Shown piece by piece: positions 56,805-64,000 of a stretch of 64,000 bases of DNA. Source of the stretch: Micromonospora zingiberis (GTDB lineage Bacteria; Actinomycetota; Actinomycetes; Mycobacteriales; Micromonosporaceae); NCBI RefSeq assembly GCF_004331455.1, contig NZ_SJJR01000017.1:1-64000 (forward strand), given 5' to 3'. The notes beneath the pieces were generated by a model. The model searched no databases and had not been told where the DNA came from. It was given only the letters and a program-made list of their open reading frames with translations. A program made the translations under genes and the position numbers. Each line of letters begins with the position of its first letter. The stretch's first letter is position 1.

Positions 56805-57461
56805 TTGCGGGTGCTCCTGGTGGAAGACGATCTGCGCGTGTCGGCGGGGCTCGCCTCGGCGCTGCGACGGCGGGGGCACGAGGTGGTGCAGGCGGTCACG
56901 GCCGCCGAGGCGGTCGAGGCCGAGCCAGTCGACCTCATTCTGCTCGACATGAACCTGCCCGACCGCGACGGCCTGGAGGTGTGCCGGCGGATCCGCCAGC
57001 ACAACGAGGTGGTCGCCATCATCGCGGTGACCGCCCGCGCCGAGGAACACGACCGGGTGGCGGGGTTGCGGGCCGGCGCCGACGACTACGTGGTGAAGCC
57101 GTTCTCGATGGTGGAGTTGCAGGCACGCATCGAGGCGGTGATGCGGCGGACCACCCGTACCGTCCGGACCGTGACCGCCCTGCAGGTCGGCCCGCTGCGC
57201 ATCGACGTGGACGCCCGGCGGGTCTGGGTCGCCGACCGGGAGGTCGCCCTGTCCCGTAAGGAGTTCGACCTGCTGGTGGCGCTGGCCCGGCAGGCGGGCA
57301 CGGTGGTGCCCCGGGACCGCCTTCAGCTGGAGGTGTGGCAGACCACCTGGGCGACCCGACACAACCTGGACGTACACGTCGCGGCGCTGCGCGGCAAGCT
57401 GGACGACGCCGGACTGGTGGAAACCGTACGCGGTGTCGGTTATCGGTTGCGAGCCGCCTGA
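56805..57461 (+). CDS. OmpR-family response regulator (orphan)
   Basis: The 218-residue protein has a receiver domain (VLLVEDD; Asp in LILLDMNLP; Lys in YVVKPFSM) and a C-terminal winged helix (LSRKEFDLLVALARQAG, HNLDVHVAALRGK, VRGVGYRLR). The start is a TTG at 56805 with GGAGGG upstream. No histidine kinase gene is next to it, so the partner is elsewhere. Confidence 0.9.
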   Translation: MRVLLVEDDLRVSAGLASALRRRGHEVVQAVTAAEAVEAEPVDLILLDMNLPDRDGLEVCRRIRQHNEVVAIIAVTARAEEHDRVAGLRAGADDYVVKPFSMVELQARIEAVMRRTTRTVRTVTALQVGPLRIDVDARRVWVADREVALSRKEFDLLVALARQAGTVVPRDRLQLEVWQTTWATRHNLDVHVAALRGKLDDAGLVETVRGVGYRLRAA

Positions 57462-57589
57462 GCCGGCGACCGCGCAGCGGCCCGCGAACCTCAGATGATC
57501 CTCAAGATTCCCAGCTCGCAGCCCCGTGACCGGCGCGATCCGGGTGTGCTGGTCGATACCCAGCCATCCCTCCTGTTTGGAGATCCCCC

Positions 57590-59716
57590 TTGAGATACAG
57601 ACGGACAACGGCCGGTGTCTTCTCCAGTCTGCTCGCCGCCATCCTCGCGGCTACCGCGTTGCCCGCCCAGGCCCACGGCCAGTTGGCGGGAACCGCCCTG
57701 CAGATGCAGGCGGAGCCGAACCAGGTGCAGGGCCTGACGGTCGTCCAGAGCGACGGGTACGCGACGCTGGCCTGGACCCACGTCGACGGGGCCACCGACT
57801 ACCAGATCGAGCGCACCCCGGTCGCCGCCGACGACACCACCACCGGCAACTCCGTGATCGTCGGAGTCTGGCGCCCGAACCGTCAGATCAATAACTCCGA
57901 GCCCACCTTCGCCGACGCCGGCTTCGCCCCCGGCAACCGGTTCCAGTGGCGCGTCCGGGCCCGCTTCGGCACCACCGCGCAGCCGTACTCGGCTCCGGTC
58001 ACCGGCACCACCAAGGCGCACTGGGGCGACCTGAACACCCCCGGGCAGAACCTGCGTACGCAGTGGGAGACCACGCTGGGCGCGCAGTACACCAGCGACG
58101 TCAACGAGTACGCGTACACCGCGGCGATCGACGAGCTGAGCGACCGGGTCCGCGTGGTGGAGCTCGGCCGGACCATCAACAACCGGCCGATCAACATGTT
58201 CGTGATCGGCTACCCCACCCCGCCGGCGACCCCGGACGCGGTGGCCGCGACGAACCCGCTGCTGGTCAACTGCAACGTGCACGGCAACGAGCCGGGTGAC
58301 CGCGAGGCGTGCTTCATCATGGCCCGGCAGCTGGCCTTCACCGAGGACCCCACCACCCTCGACCTGCTGTCGAAGACCACCATGCTGATCCTGCCGACCA
58401 TCAACGGTGACGGCCGGGCGGCCAACAGCCGGGGCAACTCCACCGGTCAGGACCTGAACCGGGACTACTCGCTGATCCGTCAGCCGGAGACCCAGACCTT
58501 CGTCGAGATGGTCCGCGACTACCGGCCGATCGCCAGCTACGACGGGCACGAGTACGGCAACACCAACACCGGTGACCTGCCGATGCTGCCGCCGCGCCAC
58601 CAGAACGTGGCCCAGGGGATCTTTGACGAGTCGCAGAACATGATCGAAGGCCACATGTACACCGAGGGCGCCAAGGACGGCTGGTGGGCCTGCCCGTACG
58701 GCTGCACCGGGGCCAGCGTCGGCCTGGGCGAGGAGACCATCCTGCGCAACACCCTCGGCCTGAAGAACGTGGTCAACTCGCTGCTGGAGCTGCGCAGCTC
58801 CGGTGGACCGACCCGGCCGGACGAGAGCAACACCGCCAACAACCGCCGGCGTAAGACCTACTCGGCGCTGTGGACGTTCAACCAGTTCCTGGCGTACCAC
58901 GGGGCGAACGTCGGCAACATCACCGCGGCCCGGGCCGAGGCGATCAAGTTCCAGTCGGCGAACGACGGCCGGATCGTCTTCCGGGGTTCCCGCCCGATCG
59001 AGGCGTACCCGGCCCCGCACCCGGGCGACACCCCGCCGCCGGTGGACGCGCCGCGTGAGGACCAGATCCTGGAGCAGGTGCCGTGTGCCTACAAGCTCAC
59101 CGAGGAGCAGTACAACGGGGCGCGTACCGACGGCCCGAGCGGCCGGCAGACCACGGTGGCGCAGCGCCTCGCCGCCCACGGCTGGAAGGTGATCAAGGTT
59201 GCCGACGGCTACCTGGTCCCGCTGTCGCAGCCGGAGCGGGGTCTGGTGCCGCTGCTGCTCGACGAGCGGGCCGCTGAGGGCCTGGTCGTCGGTGAGCGGA
59301 TCGCCCCGACCCTGACCGGTACGCACAACGGTCCGCTGACCGTCTCCGGGGTGGCCTGCCTGGACGGCGCCACCGTTCGGGGCCCGGTCCGGGTCCAGCC
59401 GGGTGCCACGCTGATCGTCAACGGCGGCTCGATCAACGGGCCGGTGGACGCCAGCGGTGCGGCCGGGTTCGTCCTGACCGACAGCACGGTCAACGGCCCG
59501 GTGAACGTCACCGGCACCCGGGGCCCGGTGGTCCTGGTCGGCAACAAGGTGAGCGGCCCGGTCAACGTGGTCAACAGCACCGGCAGCGCACCGCTGGTCG
59601 CCGGTAACACCGTCAACGGCCCCCTCGGCTGCACCGGCAACAGCCCGGCGCCGGCCAACCTGGAGGTCGCCAACTCGGTCAGCGGTCCGAAGTTCAACCA
59701 GTGCGCCAGCCTGTGA
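57590..59716 (+). CDS. Secreted M14-family zinc carboxypeptidase with beta-repeat tail
   Basis: The 708-residue protein has a signal peptide (to about residue 29, ATALPAQAHG), an Fn3-like domain (about 45-135), and an M14 zinc carboxypeptidase domain with the zinc-binding HGNEPGDREA, TGQDLNRDY (substrate Arg) and SYDGHEYG. The C-terminal 130 residues consist of repeats built around NGPV, as in VNGPVNVTGTRGPV and VSGPVNVVNSTG, likely a beta-helix. The start is TTG with GGAG upstream. It is released or wall-bound. Confidence 0.85.
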   Translation: MRYRRTTAGVFSSLLAAILAATALPAQAHGQLAGTALQMQAEPNQVQGLTVVQSDGYATLAWTHVDGATDYQIERTPVAADDTTTGNSVIVGVWRPNRQINNSEPTFADAGFAPGNRFQWRVRARFGTTAQPYSAPVTGTTKAHWGDLNTPGQNLRTQWETTLGAQYTSDVNEYAYTAAIDELSDRVRVVELGRTINNRPINMFVIGYPTPPATPDAVAATNPLLVNCNVHGNEPGDREACFIMARQLAFTEDPTTLDLLSKTTMLILPTINGDGRAANSRGNSTGQDLNRDYSLIRQPETQTFVEMVRDYRPIASYDGHEYGNTNTGDLPMLPPRHQNVAQGIFDESQNMIEGHMYTEGAKDGWWACPYGCTGASVGLGEETILRNTLGLKNVVNSLLELRSSGGPTRPDESNTANNRRRKTYSALWTFNQFLAYHGANVGNITAARAEAIKFQSANDGRIVFRGSRPIEAYPAPHPGDTPPPVDAPREDQILEQVPCAYKLTEEQYNGARTDGPSGRQTTVAQRLAAHGWKVIKVADGYLVPLSQPERGLVPLLLDERAAEGLVVGERIAPTLTGTHNGPLTVSGVACLDGATVRGPVRVQPGATLIVNGGSINGPVDASGAAGFVLTDSTVNGPVNVTGTRGPVVLVGNKVSGPVNVVNSTGSAPLVAGNTVNGPLGCTGNSPAPANLEVANSVSGPKFNQCASL

Positions 59717-59738
59717 CACCTTCGTACCGATGACCGTC

Positions 59739-59776
59739 GTACCGGCAGGCCGGTTCCGCGCCCGGCCTGCCGGTAC
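59739..59776. terminator. Hairpin terminator
   Basis: A perfect 15-bp stem (GTACCGGCAGGCCGG with its complement) and 8-base loop follow the carboxypeptidase stop. Confidence 0.8.
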
Positions 59777-59802
59777 CCCTCACCAGCCACAGTGGAGAGA
59801 TC

Positions 59803-60477
59803 GTGACCGACACCTTTGCTCGGCTCGCGCGGCCGGGCGCCCGCCGCGCGCGGGTGACGCTCGCCGGTACGGCCGTAGCCCTGCTCGTCGCGGCGGCCGG
59901 ATGCACCAGCGGATCCGACCCGACGCCGGCCAGCCCGCCGATCGCGGTCGCGGTGACCGGTTCGCTGTGCGACCAGTTGCCGGCCGGTGACGAGCCGGGC
60001 AATCCCAACTCCCTGGTCGGCCAGCCCGCAGACCAGGCCCTGCAATGGATTCCGGTGCTCACCACGTTCGAGGCGGCCGTCCGGGCCACCGGCCTGGCCA
60101 GCGAGCTGACCGGATCGCCGGGGGTGACCATCCTCGCCCCGACCGACGACGCGTTCACCGCCAAGTTCTCCCGGACCAACCTGGACGAGTTGCTCCTGCA
60201 GGACACCGACAAGCTGCGCGAACTGCTGCGCGACCACGTGGTCACCGGGCCGATGCCGGTGGCCGAACTGGTCGACGCCGGCAGCGCGACCACCCTCGCC
60301 GGTACCCGATTGACCGTCACCGGCCAGGACCAGGGCGCCCGCATCGCCGACCGGGCCGACACGGTGTGCGCGGACTACCAGGCGGCCAACGCCCGGATCC
60401 ACGTGATCAACCAGGTGCTCGGCTCGCTGCCCACCACGGCGGGCACCGAAGACGACCACGACCACACGATTCACTGA
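59803..60477 (+). CDS. Fasciclin-domain lipoprotein
   Basis: The 224-residue protein has a lipoprotein signal (VAAAGC, Cys at about residue 34) and one FAS1 domain (about 55-215) with TILAPTDDAFTAKF and LRDHVVTGPM. FAS1 proteins mediate surface adhesion. It is preceded by GGAGA 4 bases before the GTG. It follows the carboxypeptidase, but a terminator lies between. Confidence 0.87.
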   Translation: MTDTFARLARPGARRARVTLAGTAVALLVAAAGCTSGSDPTPASPPIAVAVTGSLCDQLPAGDEPGNPNSLVGQPADQALQWIPVLTTFEAAVRATGLASELTGSPGVTILAPTDDAFTAKFSRTNLDELLLQDTDKLRELLRDHVVTGPMPVAELVDAGSATTLAGTRLTVTGQDQGARIADRADTVCADYQAANARIHVINQVLGSLPTTAGTEDDHDHTIH

Positions 60478-60480
60478 CCG

Positions 60481-60553
60481 CCGCGGGGCACAAACCCCCT
60501 CCCCGCGGACCACGACGGCCGCCGACCCCCGATCCAGGGGCGGCGGCCGTCGT
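60481..60553. terminator. Tandem hairpin terminators
   Basis: Two hairpins follow the fasciclin gene: CCGCGGGG...CCCCGCGG (60481-60508) and a 13-bp stem ACGACGGCCGCCG / CGGCGGCCGTCGT (60512-60553). Confidence 0.75.
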
Positions 60554-60575
60554 CGTGTCGCGGCAGGGGCGAGAT

Positions 60576-60630
60576 GTTAAGAAGGGCACCTTCCTCTACC
60601 GGAGGCGTTAGGAAGGTGCCCTTCCTTACC
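60576..60630. repeat. Dispersed inverted-repeat element, copy B
   Basis: The second copy of the element at 35932-35983, in the opposite orientation. It shares AAGGGCACCTTCCTCTACC and the closing GGTGCCCTTCCTT. It lies just 3' of the citrate synthase stop. Confidence 0.85.
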
Positions 60631-60632
60631 GG

Positions 60633-61916
60633 TCAGCGCTTTTCGAGCGGGAGGTAGTCGCGTTCGGCGGCGCCGGTGTAGATCTGCCGCGGGCGGCCGA
60701 TCTTGGTCTCCGGGTCGTTGATCATCTCGCGCCACTGGGCGATCCAGCCGGGCAGTCGACCGAGCGCGAACAGCACGGTGAACATCTTCGTCGGGAAGCC
60801 CATGGCCTTGTAGATCAGGCCGGTGTAGAAGTCCACGTTCGGGTAGAGCCGCCGGGAGACGAAGAAGTCGTCGGCGAGGGCGATCTCCTCCAGCTCCATG
60901 GCGATGTCGAGCAGCGGGTCGGGCGTGGCCATCCGGCCGAGCACGTCCTGGGCCGCCTTCTTCACGATCGCGGCACGCGGGTCGTAGTTCTTGTAGACCC
61001 GGTGGCCGAAGCCCATCAGCTTGACGCCGTCCTGCTTGTCCTTCACCTTGCGGACGAAGGACTGCACGTCACCGCCGTCGGCCTGGATCCGCTCCAGCAT
61101 CTCCAGCACCGCCTGGTTGGCGCCGCCGTGCAGCGGGCCGAACAGCGCGTTCACGCCGGCGGAGACCGAGGCGAACAGGTTGGCGTTGCTGGAGCCCACC
61201 AGGCGCACGGTCGAGGTGGAGCAGTTCTGCTCGTGGTCGGCGTGCAACACGAACAGCATGTCCAGCACCCGGGCCACCACCGGGTCGACCTCGTACGGCT
61301 CCGCCGGCACGCCGAACGTCATCCGCAGGAAGTTCTCCACGTAGCCCAGCGAGTTGTCCGGGTAGAGCAGCGGCTGCCCGATGGACTTCTTGTAGGCGTA
61401 CGAGGCGATGGTCGGGACCTTCGCCATCAGCCGGACCGTGGACATCTCCACGTGCTGGGCGTCGAACGGGTCCAGGCTGTCCTGGTAGAACGTGGAGATG
61501 GCGCTGACCGCCGAGGAGAGCACCGCCATCGGGTGCGCGTCCCGGGGGAAGCCGTCGAAGAACCGGCGCATCTCCTCGTGCAGCAGCGAGTGCCGGCGGA
61601 TCCGCTCGCTGAACTCGGTCAGCTGCTCGCTGGTCGGCAGCTCACCGTAGATCAGCAGGTAGGAGACCTCCAGGAAGGAGCTCTTCTCGGCCAGCTGCTC
61701 GATCGGGTAACCCCGGTAACGCAGGATGCCCGCGTCCCCGTCGATGTAGGTGATCGCGGACGAGCAGGCGGCGGTGTTGACGAAACCCGGGTCGTACGTC
61801 GTCAGCCCGGTTTCCTTCAGCAGCTTGCCCACACCGACACCGGCGGGGCCCTCGACCGCGGAATGTACCGGCATCGACAGCTGCCCGCCGGGGTGGTCGA
61901 GCTTGACTTCCGTCAT
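60633..61916 (-). CDS. gltA: Citrate synthase
   Basis: The 427-residue enzyme is a type II citrate synthase. It has VLHADHEQNCSTSTVR (catalytic His), GPLHGGANQAVLEML (catalytic His) and GFGHRVYKNYDPRA (catalytic His/Arg), with the conserved C-terminal Arg region (RPRQIYTG). It catalyses oxaloacetate and acetyl-CoA to citrate. The ATG at 61916 has GCGAGG upstream. Confidence 0.96.
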   Translation of the reverse strand: MTEVKLDHPGGQLSMPVHSAVEGPAGVGVGKLLKETGLTTYDPGFVNTAACSSAITYIDGDAGILRYRGYPIEQLAEKSSFLEVSYLLIYGELPTSEQLTEFSERIRRHSLLHEEMRRFFDGFPRDAHPMAVLSSAVSAISTFYQDSLDPFDAQHVEMSTVRLMAKVPTIASYAYKKSIGQPLLYPDNSLGYVENFLRMTFGVPAEPYEVDPVVARVLDMLFVLHADHEQNCSTSTVRLVGSSNANLFASVSAGVNALFGPLHGGANQAVLEMLERIQADGGDVQSFVRKVKDKQDGVKLMGFGHRVYKNYDPRAAIVKKAAQDVLGRMATPDPLLDIAMELEEIALADDFFVSRRLYPNVDFYTGLIYKAMGFPTKMFTVLFALGRLPGWIAQWREMINDPETKIGRPRQIYTGAAERDYLPLEKR

Positions 61917-62166
61917 GTGTTTCCTCGCTTCGCCGGCAGATCTACGTTGAATTGCCTTCGCTTCTACCGTAATTGCGGTTGCGGCGACACCGCCCGCCGT
62001 GGTTCGGCGGTGAGGTATGCGTCACCCGATTCCCGACCACGGGGCTGGGAAACCCCGACGAGCAGGACGGACAGGAACGGAGAGCGCACGGAGCGTGGAA
62101 GCACGCGAGCGAAACGGAACTGTGCGACGGGTCAGTCAGGCCGGCGCCCGCCGCCGCCGCCGCGAC

Positions 62167-64000
62167 TCAGGAAATGGTGAGGTGTCGGAGGGTGCCCGCC
62201 GGCTCGACCAGGTACAGGTCGAGCCGGTTCGCGCCGGCCCGGAAGACCCGGTCGTCGGCGACCAACGCGGCGAACCGCCGGCCCCCCGGGTCCGGGGCGA
62301 CCACCGGCACCACCGAGGCGATGGTGCCGTTCACGGCCACCGCCAGCAGCGTGCCGTCGGGGACCTGGTCGGGCAGGGTGCCCCAGATCAGCGCCGGTAG
62401 TTGGCCGCTGTCCGGGTCGACGGCGCGCAGGCCGTCCTGGCCGCCGACGCGGACGGTCCCGCCGGGCGGCGCGTCCCCCACGGCGGTACCGACGAGCGGA
62501 TGCGGGGCCGGCGGTGGCAGCGGGGCCGGCACGCCGCCGCTGATCGGCGTCGGTTCGGCCGGGCGGTCGTAGAACACCTTCCCCGGCTCGGTACGCGGGG
62601 TCTGGCGGGCGGACCGGCCGTCGACCGGCCAGGGCAGCCGGATGGCGGCCTCGTCGGCGATGGTGGGCAGCAGGTCGACGTGTTCCCAGTTACGGTCGTC
62701 GACCCGGCCGGCGCGCTGTCCCGGCGTCCTGACGAACATCGGCACCCAGGCCACCTCGTCGGCGGCGGCCCGGATGGCGTCCATCCCGCGCCCCTGCGCC
62801 CCCTTGGTGAAACTGACCCCGTGGTCGGCGGTGACCACCACCAACGCCTGGTCCCACAGCCCGGTCTCGCGCAGCTTGCGCAGCGTCTCGCCGATCAGGC
62901 GGTCGGTGTAGCCGAGCTGCGCCAGGTGGCGGGCGCGGGCCAGGTCCACCCACCCGTCGCCCTCGTTGGGGAACTCCTCCGGCGCCTCGTAGCGGGCACC
63001 GGAGGGCAGGTACGCCCACGGCGAGTGCGGCATCAGCAGGTGCAGGAAGTGCAGCGTGGGGCGGGGCGACGGGGTCAGGCCGTTGAGGAAGCTGGTGAAC
63101 CGCGCCGGCTGGTTGACGTTCAAGCTGTCCCAGCGGAACTTCGGGTCGTCCGGTACCGGCTCGGCGGCGTCGATGCCCGCCTCCTCGGCGGTGCGTTCCC
63201 GGTAGGAGTTCTCCGGGTCGATCCGGCTGTCCTGCGGCGCGGTCACCTGGCGCAGCAGCCGGCCGGTCTCGCGGACCAGCACGCCGAGCCCCTGTTCCGG
63301 CATGACCGGCTGCTCGCAGCGGCTGGGTGGGCAGAGGCGGGTGATGCTCTCCTCGGCGCGGATGTCGTACAGCCCGCCGAAGGCGGTGAAGAGGTTGTCC
63401 GGGTAGTGCGAGTAGTGCGGGGCGTACGGCTGGGCCGGGTAGCGGCCGGTCAACATCGCCGGCAGCGCGTACGGTGTCCAGCCACTCACGCCGGTGGCGT
63501 TGCGGTACCAGGTGGAGCCGGCGGCCAGTTCGGCGAAGTTCGGGAACCGTTGCGCGTCGATGCCGCCGTCCGGGCCGAGCAGGGAGACCAGCGGCAGTTC
63601 GTCGAGGACCAGCATGACCACCGGCGGGTGCAGGCTGCCGGTGGCGGTGCCGGCCGCACCGCCGTCGCCGCGCGGCAGCACCACCGGCGCGGTCGACGAG
63701 GCGAACAGGAACAGCCCGACGAAGATCAGCGGCCCCAGGCTGGCCACCCGCAGCATCCGGCCCGGGGCCCGCCACCGCCGGTGGGCGAGCGCCCCGGCGG
63801 CACCGGCCACGACGGCCGCCAGCAGCAGCGGTACGCCCCGCAGCGGGGTGAGGTGCCGGCCGACCTGCACCGCCAACGCGGCGACCAGCAGGCCCACCAG
63901 CAGGGCATGGGTGCCCGCGCGGACGGCCGGCCCGAGCAGTCCGCAGATCAGGCCGAGCAGCCCGATCGCCGCCGTCGGCAGCACCGCGATCAGGGCCACC
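62167..64000 (-). CDS. Sulfatase-like membrane enzyme, truncated at window edge
   Basis: At least 610 residues; the N-terminus lies beyond the window. The visible part has four or more hydrophobic segments and a sulfatase/phosphoethanolamine transferase-type catalytic domain. Motifs: VVMLVLDELPLVSLLG (metal Asp), TGVSGWTPYALPAMLTGRYP (the usual Cys/Thr nucleophile region with Thr), and VVVTADHGVSFTKG (metal Asp-His). It is probably an alkaline-phosphatase-superfamily transferase acting on envelope glycans or lipids. Confidence 0.8.
   Translation of the reverse strand, partial: VALIAVLPTAAIGLLGLICGLLGPAVRAGTHALLVGLLVAALAVQVGRHLTPLRGVPLLLAAVVAGAAGALAHRRWRAPGRMLRVASLGPLIFVGLFLFASSTAPVVLPRGDGGAAGTATGSLHPPVVMLVLDELPLVSLLGPDGGIDAQRFPNFAELAAGSTWYRNATGVSGWTPYALPAMLTGRYPAQPYAPHYSHYPDNLFTAFGGLYDIRAEESITRLCPPSRCEQPVMPEQGLGVLVRETGRLLRQVTAPQDSRIDPENSYRERTAEEAGIDAAEPVPDDPKFRWDSLNVNQPARFTSFLNGLTPSPRPTLHFLHLLMPHSPWAYLPSGARYEAPEEFPNEGDGWVDLARARHLAQLGYTDRLIGETLRKLRETGLWDQALVVVTADHGVSFTKGAQGRGMDAIRAAADEVAWVPMFVRTPGQRAGRVDDRNWEHVDLLPTIADEAAIRLPWPVDGRSARQTPRTEPGKVFYDRPAEPTPISGGVPAPLPPPAPHPLVGTAVGDAPPGGTVRVGGQDGLRAVDPDSGQLPALIWGTLPDQVPDGTLLAVAVNGTIASVVPVVAPDPGGRRFAALVADDRVFRAGANRLDLYLVEPAGTLRHLTIS

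Overview
The window is about 64 kb of very GC-rich DNA with actinomycete gene style: many GTG and TTG starts, GTGA start/stop overlaps, and strong G/C at third codon positions. A SecA2-type ATPase, a SigB/F-type sigma factor, a GpgS-like GT81 enzyme, receiver-less wHTH regulators and treXYZ together suggest a Micromonospora-like member of the Micromonosporaceae. That placement is inference; no rRNA or tRNA gene was seen.

Layout. 1-9.6 kb: a truncated repeat peptide, an MFS exporter behind a MerR/SoxR-type promoter, a PIG-L deacetylase, DUF2267, DksA-like and kinase-like proteins, two paralogous receiver-less wHTH regulators, a cysteine dioxygenase-rhodanese pair, ankyrin and DUF2231 proteins and a GAF-ANTAR regulator. 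9.6-20.4 kb: secA2; a dehydrogenase pair divergent from a GT81-GT4 glycosyltransferase pair; a STAS-ATPase fusion; ctaD; a sigma factor. 20.5-29.2 kb: an unrecognised 479-residue protein, a degenerate ThDP enzyme coupled to a Vms1-like protein, an alpha/beta hydrolase pseudogene, DUF3817, a glutamate-cysteine ligase-like enzyme and a secreted protein. 29.2-36 kb: a VTC polyphosphate polymerase-DUF4956-CotH operon with a PHO-box-like repeat upstream, a coupled membrane protein-XRE-oxidoreductase operon, and argG with an apparently leaderless promoter. 36-44.9 kb: a lipoprotein, a three-gene MacAB-like ABC exporter divergent from its two-component system, a CcdA-like membrane protein and two hypothetical proteins. 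45-48.2 kb: a UBP zinc finger protein and two XRE regulators. 48.3-57.5 kb: treX-treY-treZ, a divergent GT4 enzyme and an orphan response regulator. 57.6-64 kb: a secreted M14 carboxypeptidase, a fasciclin lipoprotein, citrate synthase and a truncated sulfatase-like membrane enzyme.

How the genes fit together. TreX, TreY and TreZ form a complete route from glycogen to trehalose, and the divergent GT4 enzyme is a plausible alpha-glucan synthase. VTC, DUF4956 and CotH probably form one membrane-associated polyphosphate-linked module, with phosphate-responsive expression suggested by the PHO-box-like repeat. Cysteine dioxygenase and rhodanese handle sulfur from cysteine. The ABC exporter is probably controlled by the two-component system next to it.

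Several intergenic elements look like dispersed genomic repeats. One is present twice in the window in opposite orientation (35.9 and 60.6 kb). Three others (3.46, 22.3 and 56.4 kb) have terminal inverted repeats. In-frame tandem repeats expand the flexible parts of at least four proteins.
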